Of a DNA stretch of 64,000 nt, positions 11,401 through 20,981 are shown piece by piece. The notes beneath the pieces were generated by a model, which saw only the letters and a program-made list of their open reading frames with translations, searched no databases and had not been told where the DNA came from. Both the position numbers and the translations under genes were made by a program. How positions within the stretch are numbered: position 1 is the stretch's first letter; the number at the start of each line of letters is the position of its first letter. This stretch comes from Diadema setosum (taxonomy: Eukaryota; Echinodermata; Echinoidea; Diadematoida; Diadematidae), in contig CM067065.1 in assembly GCA_033980235.1 (NCBI GenBank), positions 8,821,328-8,885,327 of the forward strand. The letters are read 5' to 3'.

Positions 11401-14400
11401 TACCACCATCATTCATGCTACCATCTCAGTCATCAATGCTACCACCATCATTCTTGCATCAGTTGGACCACCACCATCATCCTTGCTACCTCCACCATCA
11501 CCGCTGCTACTACCACAAGCACTGTTACCATCATCATCACTGCTACCACTACCATCATCACTTAGCTCACCACCACCATTTTTGCTACCACCACTATCAT
11601 CCATACTACCTCCATCATCACCCTTACTACAACTATCATCATCACCAAGTACTACCACCATCATTCTGTGCTACCATTGCCATCATCCTTGCTACCTCCA
11701 CCATTCCTTAACTGCCAAAATCACTTGTAAGAGCAGGGTTCTAACCTGGTGAAGTGGTCCCTCTACCGACCGCACAAGAAAAAAACTAGCGAATGATGCT
11801 GACCCTTTGTGGTTCGCCCCAGGTGACTAGCAATAGTCAGCAAATGGTATCGATCGGGCAGATTGTGCCATACCCTACATTGTACAAGGAGAAGAACCAA
11901 CTCCACCATCAACATTCCCAAAGCCATCTTCACTGAAACAATCACCATCATTACTGCTAACATCACCAATAGTGAAATTATCACCTCTTTCTTTTTCCTA
12001 ATTATCATCATCATCATCATCATCATCATAGTATATTAGTATTAAAGGTACCATCACCGTACCATCATGATCAGCTGCCACCATCATTCGTTCATCATCA
12101 TCACAGCTACCATCACCATCTTCTGCTGTTGCCATCATACTACTCCCATCCTTCTCCTCCTCCTCCTCATCATCATCATAACTATCACCACTATCACCAC
12201 CACCACCATCCACATCACTCCGATCCATCCCCCTCCCCTATCGCCATCCTTCTCCCTGAATTCCCCAAACATACCTGGAGCTGTCTGGGACACCTGCCGG
12301 GTGGTTCGGGAGGCAGAGAGACCTCCTCGGCGCTGAGCCGGCGGATCTTCTGCGAGAGAGCTGACTCCGGTAACGACATTGATGCCGTGAGATAGTCCTT
12401 GTCCACAAGCTGCATGATAGAATGAATGCGAAATTGAGAATATTTTCACAAAATACTTTCTTTTGTTGTCATTATCAAATATTATCAAATATATTTTATA
12501 AATTGATTTCAGCCATCAAAATTAAAAATATGAATCTTTATATGAATTAATTGAAAAAACACAATTTGTATTGACTTTGTACACAAAATCACTTTTTTGA
12601 GCAATTCTGGGGTTAACGAGAGTTTTTTGAAGGGGCGTGGCTTTGGAACGGCATGCCCGGGCGCGACAAACTTTGTCTCAAAAACTGCGCGAGACCCCCC
12701 CCCCCCCCCCCCCCCCCCCAGGTAAGTTAGGGTTAATTTGATAATCCCTTCATTATTGTTACTCCAGTGGTTTACATCCTGTTTTTTGTCCCATTCATCA
12801 CACAGCCAGCACAGCTTGGTAAAGATTAAGCGCTTGAATGGACACTGTACTTCAGACCCTCTTTTCTCAGTTCACACTTTTCCCGAGTGTGTGCCTTCTT
12901 TCCAATATTTACATACAATGTAGGTTAGGAGAGTCCATTTGCTTTGAGTTATACATCATTTTAAAGCTTAAAGTCTGCTCTATGCTCTTCACTAAAATTT
13001 CATGTCTGGCGACTTAAAGGTAGGGGATACCTTTTACAGACCTCCCAAAATGCAGCAAAACATTAAATATGAACCTCAGGGGACTTGTTTAGGCCACTAC
13101 TGAGAAATTTGGAAGTCAACAGTTATCTACAATTTGAATAATGCACAAAACTCAACTACTCAGTAGTTCTGTGTGTCAGCCACACTTAAGCCTTTTTGTT
13201 GCAGTCTTCTGTATTTTTTTTATAGACACAAATCTAAAAGTATAAGAGCTGATGTAATAACAGAGTGTGTGGCAAGAATGGGATAGAAATGTTTGTAAGT
13301 TTTGATGTTCACTTTCTTCACAAAATATACATGATGGACACATATGCAGTGCATGGGTCTGCAAAGGTAGCCCAGTAATGTACTGGAATTTACGGTGAGC
13401 CCCGAAAAAAAATTCAATTCAAAATCTAACGGTCAATAAAAATGTACTAAATGTTACCTTCCACTTCCAATACTTTATGGGAGTTTCTAAAATGATACTC
13501 TCTTCAACATACCACTGTATTCAATATACAACTCTTCATTTAAAGGAGACCTCCGGATGATTTTCAGATTTTTACATTTGAACAACTATGAATTAATTAT
13601 ACGGGGTACAGAGTTTCAGAATTTATAGTGATTGGGACGAAGGATAAGAATGTTTTCGAAATTTATAACAAATTGCAATGAACAAGGATGATGACATGGC
13701 AGCCTCATCATAAGAATGCATGAGTTGGGGCTCAAGGAAGCAGAACAAAAGAAGAAGGCATGCATAGATTATACACAGGTGAACTTGAAAGCAAGTGGTG
13801 TTGTAATGGAATTACACTGCCACATTTCTGAAATATGTGAGGCTCCTATGTCATCGACACTGTTCAGTGTAATTTGTTTAAGGTTTTTCAAAGTATTGTT
13901 TCTCTGCTCAAGAACCTCAATAAATTCCACAAATCTATACATGGAACTATCGATTTATGTATCACATGATATGAAATTATGAAAATCGTCTGGAATGCCC
14001 CTTTAAGGCATGCAAATGGGATTCCCTACCTTTAATGTTTGTTTTGTGATGCAGGGTCACATAAAGTACGCACTACCCATCACTCTCAGTCAGTCTAGTA
14101 TTGATGGTACTACTAGACTGACTGACTGTGCTACTCAGTTGCCTTTCTCACAAAAAAAATGTTTGCCATTTCTGTGCCAGATTCAAGAATCTGAGTGGAC
14201 CACATCTGTTTACGTCCGAGGTGTTGTACTAAAAACAAATAGTGTATGGTCTTTATTCATGCAATGGAACAAGATTTCACACTCGGTGAAAGATGAGGCG
14301 CACTATTCAACTTGGCTTCCAATTGTTAAATACAGCGCCTCTAAAATCACCTCATGCGAAATCATGTACCATAACACTCGGGACCATTCACAATTTGTAT

Positions 14401-16435
14401 AATACTTTTTACACTGCCACAGTTGACTCGCTTACCGAACCTCTCTTCAGCTGAGTAGACTCCTCGTCAGGTTCTGGCGTGACCTTTGACCTTGACCCTG
14501 ACGAACCCATGACCACATCCTCTTCTTCCTCATCTTCTCCTTCTTCTTCTTTCCTTCCTTCCTCCTCTTCAACAGTGTAATATGACACAAGGCCTTTGCA
14601 GAAACAAGAGAAGAACTAACTGTTACACCTGTGTATAGTGTTGTGCAACTGTCAGATATATTAAAAAAAAAAGTTCTGTGCTGCGAATGTTTCTGCTTAT
14701 ACAGTTAACCATAATTCCAAACTCTGAGGTGATTTTTTATTTTTTTTTTTTTAATAGAGTCAATATTTATAGTTGTACAAAAGCACATAAAAATATTCCC
14801 TTCATTTACAGAAGTAAATATATGGGACATATACTACTTAAACCTGATAAAGCCTAAAGTTGGGCCTTTAGGCAAAGTAAAAGACTGGTTGCATAGAAGA
14901 TCTCAGCCAGTCATTTGACTAGGATCCATCTCAAAGTTTATGAACCCAAATATGGGGCCCTTTGACAAATCGCCAATTGGACAGACAAGTCAGTGTTCAC
15001 TTTTTGTGTTTTTTTTTCTGTCTTTTATTTATTTTTGGGGTAATAGCTGAAAGTCAGAAAAAGAATCTGCTTCTTACCAATGTATGGGGAAATAGTTGAG
15101 GACACACAATTGTAACATATTTTATATAAACATACCGGGTACACTGTACACGGATAAATGTACAGTACTTTAGCAAGCTAAAATCTTAGCAAGCATACCT
15201 GTAATTCTTTCCGCATCTATTCTACATGTAATTTTTTTTTCTTTTTTAAACACACAGCAGAGGTTTGCATTTATTCATTCGTTTTGTTATTTCTTTTAAA
15301 CTTTTTTACTATGCCAGACACAAACGAGCACTTGACCTACCCCAATTAGAAGAAGGCCTAGTGGTATGATATTACCCTTCAGTTACAAGTTGAAGGAATG
15401 TGTACATGTACCCGTACTTTTCATTAAAAAATCTAATTTTGTGGAATTCTCAATTCTCTTTATAATCACTGATCTCTAGTGATGTCACAAACTGTTGTGG
15501 TCTTCTCGTCCCGACATGATGGCACGGTTAACAATAAACTTTTTGAACAGTAGATGTGTTCTACTAATATTGCTGTTTTCACTCGGTCCACATGCAGGTC
15601 TATACTTGGCTTTCATTTCCCTTTGAGATTCTGAGAAAATGGTCTCAAAGCAGAATTTCTTGGTCAAATTCCTTCTAAGAAACAATTTTTTTTTTTGAAA
15701 ATATCATATTTTTCTACTTTTTTAGTCCCCCCCCCCCAATAAAAAATAAAGATAAAAGCAGGCCTAGGAAAAAAAAGAAGAGGGAAGCTATTAAAACACG
15801 TATAGGGATGGTATAGTATCTGTGGAGACGAGGATTGGGCCTTTCTTTTTGTGAGATACCAGAAAACCACTTATGAAATAGTACAGAGCATCGCCATTCT
15901 AAGAGGAATTCAAAGTTTATTGGATGAAAACTGCTTTTGGAATGGCTGAGACATCCAAAAACAACGTAAAGCAAAGTGATCGTAATAAACAAAAGGTAGG
16001 TCTACAGTACAAATTGTAGGTCCCACCTTTTATTAGGATGGCACTTTTTTTGGATAACTCAGCCATTTCAAAACAAATTTTCACCAAATTATAGACATTG
16101 AATCCCTCTTGGAATTACTTGCTCTTTCAAATTTCATATGAGGTTTTTCATTTTCTCCCCAAAAATGTTAGAAACCTGACATTAGGTCTGAACCGAAACT
16201 ATACGATGCCTTTAAAAGTAAACTTTGCCTTACTCGCTCCTTGCTTCAGCTGTGTCTTGGTCTCCTTGGCAGAGATGCCATCCCCATCCGCTTTCTCTCT
16301 TTCTTCAATCTCCGCTATCTCTCCATCTTCTTCCTCCTCCTCATCCTTTATCTTCTCCTCGTCGGAGTCAGAGGCATAGCTGACGAGGTGGGCCAGGCTC
16401 CTTGCCCCCACACTCTCACTGGATTGTAGCGACAT
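5207..16435 (-). CDS. SAP30BP: SAP30-binding protein (HCNGP family), complete gene, seven coding exons
   Basis: Minus-strand coding exons 16435-16234, 14593-14436, 12409-12275, 9577-9498, 8010-7898, 6520-6347 and 5412-5207 have GT-AG borders and join without a frameshift into 1068 nt (355 residues plus stop). Human SAP30BP is about 308 residues. Seen: acidic N-terminus (LVSYASDSDEE, LVSYYTVEEEE), HCNGP core from LPPEPPGRC (about 152) through FRNPSIYEKL to GSNYPKDMYDP and SYYEAL (about 229), then KKERTKVEFVTG, KRKSKWD and a Ser/Thr-rich tail ending near SGSKTTVIS-type residues. Known of the family: a nuclear protein that binds the HDAC-complex subunit SAP30 and is also reported as a cofactor of RBM17 in splicing short introns. 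The ATG at 16435 sits where orthologues begin. It is divergent to CABIN1. Introns hold many mobile elements. Confidence 0.95.
6347..6520 (-). CDS. SAP30BP: SAP30BP coding exon 6
   Basis: Acceptor AATCTGCAG and donor CATG|GTAAGA. It encodes KAQKEEIQKRKEKEKKERT and KVEFVTG, a lysine/glutamate-rich helix plus the conserved block that follows the HCNGP core, then a low-complexity Ser/Thr/Ala linker. Its acceptor and first bases are the apparent source of the minisatellite just upstream in the intron. Confidence 0.93.
6521..7580 (-). repeat. Intron 5 minisatellite derived from the exon-6 splice acceptor region
   Basis: About nine or ten degenerate units, roughly 60-75 bp apart (exactly 70 between 6711 and 6781), each reading on the plus strand 'GAGCCTTTGCTGCACAGAT' followed by 'GGGGAGCGAGAGAACGAGAG'. 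The true exon-6 border reads GAGCCTTCGCTGCAGATTGA then GGGGAGTGAGAGAAGGAGAG. On the minus strand each unit is therefore a pyrimidine tract, then TGTGCAG or CTGCAG, then exon-like bases. Units are visible near 6590, 6711, 6781, 6851, 7062, 7120, 7250, 7325 and 7455. Confidence 0.8.
6945..7052 (+). repeat. Inverted-repeat arm flanking part of the minisatellite (left)
   Basis: About 105 bases here reappear as reverse complement at 7600-7700. Shared landmarks are CCTGATCGTACTTGCT, TCGATAATCGACAAAT and CACAGCAATCT. Together they enclose about 550 bp of the minisatellite. The arm contains its own palindrome TCGATAATCGA. Confidence 0.75.
7600..7702 (-). repeat. Inverted-repeat arm (right)
   Basis: Partner of 6945-7052, with AGATTGCTGTGACTCGATTT and GCAAGTACGATCAGGT. 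The pair could fold as a large hairpin in the SAP30BP pre-mRNA between exons 5 and 6. Confidence 0.75.
7898..8010 (-). CDS. SAP30BP: SAP30BP coding exon 5 (end of HCNGP core)
   Basis: Acceptor TTCACTCAG and donor CTTG|GTGAGT. It encodes IYEKLIDFLG, IDELGSNYPKDMYDPYCW and EESSYYEAL. IDELGTNYPKD.FDP..W is the most conserved motif of the HCNGP family. It starts with the last base of a split Ser codon (AG|C). Confidence 0.95.
8864..9028 (+). mobile_element. 165-bp hAT-like MITE in SAP30BP intron 4
   Basis: Ends CAGGGCTC...GAGCCCTG form a terminal inverted repeat. The interior repeats GGTGGCCC words in both orientations. Flanks are CAATAGG at 8857-8863 and CAATAGG at 9029-9035, fitting an 8-bp target duplication with one mismatch, the hAT signature. 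Related GGTGGCC/GGCCACC fragments occur at 31975-32055, 51120 and 54985-55070. Confidence 0.75.
9498..9577 (-). CDS. SAP30BP: SAP30BP coding exon 4
   Basis: Acceptor TTCCCACAG and donor CCAAG|GTAATG. It encodes EKINGYYRKQQDVNQLIQRR and KDFRNP, matching the HCNGP helix that precedes NPSIYEKL. It is 80 nt and leaves phase 2. Confidence 0.93.
9745..10045. repeat. (ATC)n-rich microsatellite with higher-order units, SAP30BP intron 3
   Basis: Nearly continuous CATCAT/CCTCAT triplets with a repeated longer unit (CATTACATCATCATCC, several times). Open frames on both strands across it encode homopolymeric Ser/His/Ile or Met and are artefacts of the triplet repeat. Confidence 0.9.
10960..11730. repeat. 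(CCA/CTA)n triplet-repeat region interrupted by a MITE
   Basis: Degenerate ACCACCATC/GCTACCACC triplets on both sides of the element at 11128-11363, including two near-identical units 'CCATCATTCATGCTACCATC' around 11370-11440. Non-coding. Confidence 0.85.
11128..11363 (+). mobile_element. 236-bp MITE (ATACCTGCCAAC ends), copy 1
   Basis: The termini ATACCTGCCAAC and GTTGGCAAGTATG are inverted repeats. The interior is rich in AAAATCTTAC/GTAAGATTTT words. The same element, inverted and also 236 bp, is at 30501-30736, where it has an exact 8-bp target duplication. Here it interrupts a triplet repeat, so the duplication is hard to read. Confidence 0.8.
11990..12240. repeat. (ATC)n/(TCC)n microsatellite, SAP30BP intron 2-3 side
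   Basis: CATCATCAT and CTCCTCCTC triplets, close to the donor of SAP30BP exon 3. Non-coding. Confidence 0.85.
12275..12409 (-). CDS. SAP30BP: SAP30BP coding exon 3 (start of HCNGP core)
   Basis: Acceptor TATCATGCAG and donor CTCCAG|GTATGT, 45 codons in phase 0. It encodes LVDKDYLTASMSL, KIRRLSAEEVSLP and PPEPPGRCPRQLQ. The (I/L)PPEPPGRC..(H/Q)LQ motif opens the HCNGP domain. Confidence 0.95.
12440..12736 (+). mobile_element. TTAA-type MITE, left-truncated copy
   Basis: Matches the inner right half of 43061-43859 ('CAATTTGTATTGACTTTGTA', 'CACAAAATC'), then a C-tract at 12695-12719 and the right terminus CAGGTAAGTTAGGGTTAA ending at 12736. No left end is found. Confidence 0.7.
13014..14035 (+). 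mobile_element. TTAA-bounded insertion containing a second TTAA element
   Basis: Ends TTAAAGGTAGGG and CCCTACCTTTAA are inverted repeats lying in TTAA at 13014-13017 and 14032-14035. The flanks CTGGCGAC and GTTTTGTGATGCAGGG are contiguous in the paralogous repeat near 832-856, so the empty site is visible. The 467-bp foldback element at 13540-14006 is nested inside. Non-coding. Confidence 0.8.
13540..14006 (+). mobile_element. 467-bp foldback MITE with TTAA ends (copy 2)
   Basis: Inverted relative to 3250-3716 and identical in length. The ends TTAAAGGAGACCTCCGGATG and GAATGCCCCTTTAA sit in TTAA at 13540-13543 and 14003-14006. Open frames over it (88 residues) are products of the repeat. Confidence 0.85.
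14436..14593 (-). CDS. SAP30BP: SAP30BP coding exon 2 (acidic)
   Basis: Acceptor TCTGCAAAG and donor GGTTCG|GTAAGC. It encodes LVSYYTVEEEEGRKEEEGED, an acidic run, then MGSSGSRSKVTPEPDEES and TQLKRGS. LVSYY..(E/D) fits orthologues. An alternative donor nine bases earlier (AGAGAG|GTTCGG) is weaker but keeps frame. The codons for GSRSKVT contain the word AGGTCAAAGGTCA. Confidence 0.85.
14600..15795. other. SAP30BP intron 1, no recognised element
   Basis: AT-rich intronic DNA with several homopolymer T runs. I find no exon-like stretch here that keeps the SAP30BP frame. Confidence 0.5.
15796..16215 (-). mobile_element. GGGATGGTATAG-family foldback MITE abutting exon 1
   Basis: About 415 bp of the family best preserved at 56842-57242. 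Landmarks are 'AGGGATGGTATAGT', 'CCACTTATGAAATAGT', 'GAGGAATTCAAAGTTTATT', then the mirror half ending near ATGCCTTTAA in TTAA at 16212-16215. The left terminus is eroded. It ends only about 17 bases from the donor of SAP30BP exon 1. Confidence 0.75.
16234..16435 (-). CDS. SAP30BP: SAP30BP coding exon 1
   Basis: Starts at ATG 16435 and encodes MSLQSSESVGARSLAHLVSY, ASDSDEEKIKDEEEEEDGEI and an EEREKADGDG region up to donor GCGA|GTAAGG. An in-exon acceptor TTTTGTTTAG ends at 16474, so 16473-16436 is probably 5' UTR and a non-coding first exon lies further right. Confidence 0.88.
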
Positions 16436-17309
16436 ACTTGGTAGTTGGCTTCTTTACACTGCAAATGGTGCACCTAAACAAAATCAAGATTGAACACAAA
16501 AGCTTGTCTCAACTTAACGTCTTAAGTTTGGCTTCGAAATAGACTAGATTTCTACATTGTACAGATACAGTATAACTGTATATTCTACATCATATGTGTA
16601 TAATAACAGTTAACAGGTTAGACAGGATCTTTTGCACACACATCGCCTCCTTGCATAATCCACAATGTTCTTCAAAACAACTTATAAATATCTCCTTCCC
16701 AGCTTTCATAACACAATTTAGTAAATAGTAGCCCGACCAGACGCTGTATTAAAGTAGCGACTGCACCGACTGGCTGGGCTGTGTATTGTAGCCAATGTAG
16801 GAGAGGTCTACATCAGCAGAAACAACAGCCTCCATGCAAGGTACCTGTACGTCCACACAGCGCACACACACAAGACTAGTCTCAGACACTGACAGTTAGA
16901 GTGTTTCTATACGTATTTAAACAAGTGGATATGAAGTTAGGATTCGTAAGACAATGTTAAAGTGGCAAGTACTAAAACATACTCACAAATCAATGCAGAT
17001 GTACGGTTTGACAACTTTTGACAACTTATACAAGATACAGATCGCTGTGCTGTTGTGTTATGCATACACAAAAGCGCTGAGTAAACTTCCCAATGCATCG
17101 TATAACACTAAGCGATGCGTACGCGCGTGTTAACGTTATCGAGCGCTGCGCTACCATATACCCGCGCTCCGTCTTCCTTACATGCACTGCACAAACACAC
17201 GCGCGGAGCACGCACGCACGCACACACACACACGGTATCACCCAAATCCCGTTCTCACCCCTCCGTACATACAAGGAGGTATGAGAGAACAATCTGTATA
17301 CCCTACACC

Positions 17310-17505
17310 TAGTTTGCAGGCACAAACCCTTGTTGGTCGTATAGGAGTCTGCATGCGCCAAGACTAATACACGCACCACTACACTGCATCCTCTCCTTGG
17401 GAGAAGCTTCAACACAGGGCCTATGGGACAAGTGCCAAAGTGGTGCATGTAGTAGTCTTGGCGCAGACTCCTTTACGACCAACAAGGGTTTGTGCCTGCA
17501 AACTA
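17310..17505. mobile_element. 196-bp MITE with long TIRs and exact 9-bp target duplication
   Basis: The termini TAGTTTGCAGGCACAAACCC and its complement begin about 75-bp inverted arms that also share TTGTTGGTCGTA and GCGCCAAGACTA. The flanks are CCCTACACC at 17301-17309 and again at 17506-17514. Nine-base duplication with long terminal inverted repeats is the signature of Mutator-like (MULE) elements. No coding. Confidence 0.85.
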
Positions 17506-18309
17506 CCCTACACCCGCCGCATGATACACGCGCTTCTTTCGCCGAATGGTCTGCTACCATACCAAAGATCGACACCTTTGAGTGTACGATTTTTGCTGCT
17601 ACCAAATACCCGCGGGCGCCGGGCCGCGACGACCCGAATGCGCTAGCTGCCAGCCAGGCCGGTCCGCTCTGCCGTGCCGTACAATAAGTATCGGATATCG
17701 GAGCTCTTTTCTTCGACTTCAAGGAATGACTATAGTGATTTACAACGTTGTATTTTGGTATGTAACGTTAGAGCTGTATGTAAATTAAAAACACAACAAG
17801 GCTGCGTGGCTTTTATCCCTTTTCCCGGTTGCAATATCTTGTCAACAAAGTAGATTTTCCCCCACTGTAGCTATTGAGAAAAAGTGACTTACTAAATCCG
17901 GTCAGTCCCATGCATTATTATTCATGGTGTGTTTGTGCATGTGCTGTGTGCATGTGTGCGTGTGCGCGCGCGTGCGTGGTGCATGGTGTATGGTTGGACC
18001 TACTACTCATCGACCGCCTAATGTTTATTTGCTTGATAAGAATATTTAACACTGAAATTCACGTAAAAAACTTGACCTACGGCTACGTGATTGAGAAAAT
18101 CCAGCAGCAGCACTATCAAATGCCGTTGCTCCCTTTTCGATTCGAAGTTTCAGTGCAAAAATATCGCCGTCGAACTTGCGTGACCTCGTTTCAGCCCCCG
18201 GCGGTAAAGCTCCTTATTGAGATCGACCGCTGTTTTTGCATTGACAATGCATGCAAACCGAGTTGTTAACTTGTATTGAACACCGTGTTGTACGAAGCTT
18301 TTTAGAAAC

Positions 18310-19545
18310 CTCCATAGACATGACATTACGATTCGGTGAAAATATTTATTCGAAATTTTGTCCTTGATTAAAACCATTAATGAACAATGAATTTTCATGA
18401 GTTTTCCCACACCATCCTCATCAACGGTTAAAGCCGATCCATTTTCATGTGCTCTGCGCGCAGTGAAGTGCGTACCAAGTATGGTTGAGGGGTCTAGATA
18501 TCGCGCACGAAAATTTGAAATGCTCTTATAATAGAAGTTATTCCATAATCGTACCTGAATTTCTCAATGAATATCACGAAAATGCAGAAAAATCACCTCT
18601 CAGAATCTCCTGATGATACGATGACGGAGTAGTGCGCTGTCGCCGTTTGTATGTCGGACTTTTTTTTATGCGTTCACCTTCTCGGGGTATGTAAAGATCG
18701 CGCAGCTGCCCTATGTAGTTTCATGCGTGAAAGTGTCTGCCCCTCTCTGCGGCTGTAGCGTGCTTCGGCTTTCGTAGAATATTATCAACGATCGATCGAA
18801 CAAATTACGAATTCTATTGGCTACGATCATACGAACGAGACAAGCGAGACGACACGTCTAGGCTACAACATCCTTAAAAAAAGATTTTAAGCTAAGGTAG
18901 GTAAATTATAACGTAAAAAATTGGAAATTTAGTGAAAAATTTGTTTGAAATCTAAATTTCTTACCTGCTTCCTTCTCATTTTTAGCGGTTGTCAGGTATG
19001 TTTATTCCATGGGCGTATCGGCAAATTTTGCGCTTAGTCTTACGCGTATTAATGCTTGCTATACGCAGTTACGCTATGCGCGATCATTACGTCCCTGCGC
19101 GAGACCTAGTACCCTTACTATACTACTACATGTAGGCCTAAGTCAAGTGTTCTGTGCGCCAATGTATACGCGGTTGGTTTCAAAAAGGGTGGTCGATATG
19201 TAGTATAGTAGGGCTACCATACTTAGTAATTGTTCATGAGAATGCAATTGTTTTCATTATTCAGTGAATTCGGTGAAAATAGTTATTCGAAATTTTGTCC
19301 TTGATTAAAACCATTAATGAACAATGAATTTTCACGTTTTCCCACACCATCCTCATCAACGGTCAAAGCCAATCCATTTTTATGTGCTCTGCGGGCAGTG
19401 AAGTGCGTACTAAGTCAAGTGTTCTGTGCGCCAATTGGCAATGTATACATCGTACGTGGTTGGTTTCAAAAAGGGTGGTCAATATGTAGTAGGGCTACCA
19501 TACTTAGTTCATGAGAATGCAATTGTTTTCATTATTCAGTTGTTT
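18310..19545 (+). repeat. Interleaved direct duplication (A-B-A'-B') in the intergenic region
   Basis: Block A ('TTCGAAATTTTGTCCTTGAT', 'CACACCATCCTCATCAACGG', 'GTGCTCTGCG') is at about 18330-18480 and again at 19268-19412. Block B ('AAGTCAAGTGTTCTGTGCGCC', split here as AAGTCAAGTG plus TTCTGTGCGCC, 'GGTTTCAAAAAGGGTGGTC', 'GGGCTACCATACTTAGT') is at about 19138-19255 and again at 19412-19540. Order and orientation are kept. Block A includes sequence near a CpG-rich patch. Confidence 0.8.
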
Positions 19546-20773
19546 TCGTGACATTAGGTTCTAATTTTTTTGTTGTATTTTTGGTTTGAGTTCATCTGTT
19601 TTACAGTTTTACACAGTTTCCTTAATGTTGTGCTGTTGTGACTTCTAAACAGTTAGGCCTATCTCTATTACGAGTTAGTTAGATGCTAACGTTATAACTT
19701 TTCTAAACATTTTTCAATCGGATAGCATTCTGTCTTTAACAAGAATACCGAACAATAACATGTTAAATTTAGAATCTAAACTGTGGAGTGATAGTGAATT
19801 TAAAGAAACCCTTGGCCTCAATCTATTTTTTGAGATGGCCATGGGTCTACCAATTAGGTGCCTACCATGTCTAGTTGTACAGTAACTATACACAACCCAG
19901 TCGCTGTATTAAAGTAGCGCGACAGGGCTGTACCAACGGACTGACAAACACGAAGAGAGTTCAGCGATTGCATGGCAAATTTTTGAATTCTGCAACGATG
20001 AACCCCGATGGTCGGGGACTCCTTCGCTGTTCTGCTGCGCTAGAAAGTGCTATTTTTTTGTTCAATGGACTTATCGCGAGGGCTCTCTGGACTTATGAAC
20101 CTTCTGTAGTACAGTGTACAAGCATGCACTTAACGGAGTAACATATAAATTTTAGTAAGTTTTCTAGTCGTGTTGTGGTTCCCCACTTTGAAGGTGCATG
20201 CCTCGTTGGTCAGACGCTGTATTCGCACAGCGTACTAACAGCGTCTGGTCGGGCTAGTTGTACAGTTGAGCTAACCACAACAGTGACTCCAACATGTACA
20301 ATGTACATGTTACGGACTGCCAATAATACTGGTAACAGTGCCCCGCAACGGGGTTTACGTTGCAGTTGAGCTAGTTATGAATTTTACTAGCAATCTTTGG
20401 AGACCCTCCCTCATCAGCTTTTTTACCAGGTGCCTAGATTCCTGTTGTATACATGTAGTATAAAATTCAATCTTTACTTTTTTATGTGTAGCTCTACATG
20501 TAGTCTCAGCAAGTGTAGACTGTAAAAACTTTTTACTGTCTCTTTTGTCACGTTAATCCTAAAAATGATGAATTTTAATGTCAAAATTAAAGGTAGATGT
20601 TAGTGCAGTGCACAAAAGTCAATCGTTAATCTGAAAGTAGCAATCCCATACGATCACAACAATTTTTTCTATGGTATCTTTAAAAGATTTTTTTTCCCTC
20701 TTTTCATCAGCTTGTCCCAAATGAATCTATTATGCCTATGGAGTTGTTGAGGCTTGTTGTGTAATTTGAAGTG
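19546..20773. other. Intergenic, no gene recognised
   Basis: Contains 'CGCTGTATTAAAGTAGCGC' (about 19900), like 16742-16763, and a palindrome CAGACGCTGT...ACAGCGTCTG at about 20211-20253, suggesting fragments of another small inverted-repeat element. Open frames here are short and without family. Confidence 0.45.
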
Positions 20774-20981
20774 TACTGTAAAAGTGGATATTTTCACAAG
20801 ACTAATTTTTCGCGCTTGGTCGTGTCAGAAGACTTTCGCATGTTTTTAATGCCGCGGAATTAAGACATCAAGTACTGGAACATATGGCATGCAAAAATAT
20901 TCGCGTGCTTTTATTTTCACACTTCTCGGTGCGCGAAATGTGCGAAATTTCAACACCGCGAAAATTTCCACTTTTACAGTA
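20774..20981. mobile_element. TACTGTAAAA-type MITE
   Basis: The ends TACTGTAAAAGTGG and CCACTTTTACAGTA are exact 14-bp inverted repeats, with TA at both borders. The interior is rich in TTTTCGCG/CGCGAAAA words. Relatives occur at 26956-27170, 30743-30954 and 63183-63394. Confidence 0.75.

Noticed and set aside
9603..12488. Open frames of 80-136 residues (Ser/His/Ile/Met-rich) in SAP30BP introns
   Set aside because: They follow (ATC)n, (CCA)n and (TCC)n triplets on both strands at once. Only the SAP30BP exons within this span have GT-AG borders and homology.
17026..17788. Overlapping open frames of up to 140 residues in CpG-rich DNA
   Set aside because: They lie on both strands, cover the 9-bp-TSD MITE and CA repeats, and show no domain. 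Long frames are expected in CpG-rich DNA with few stops.
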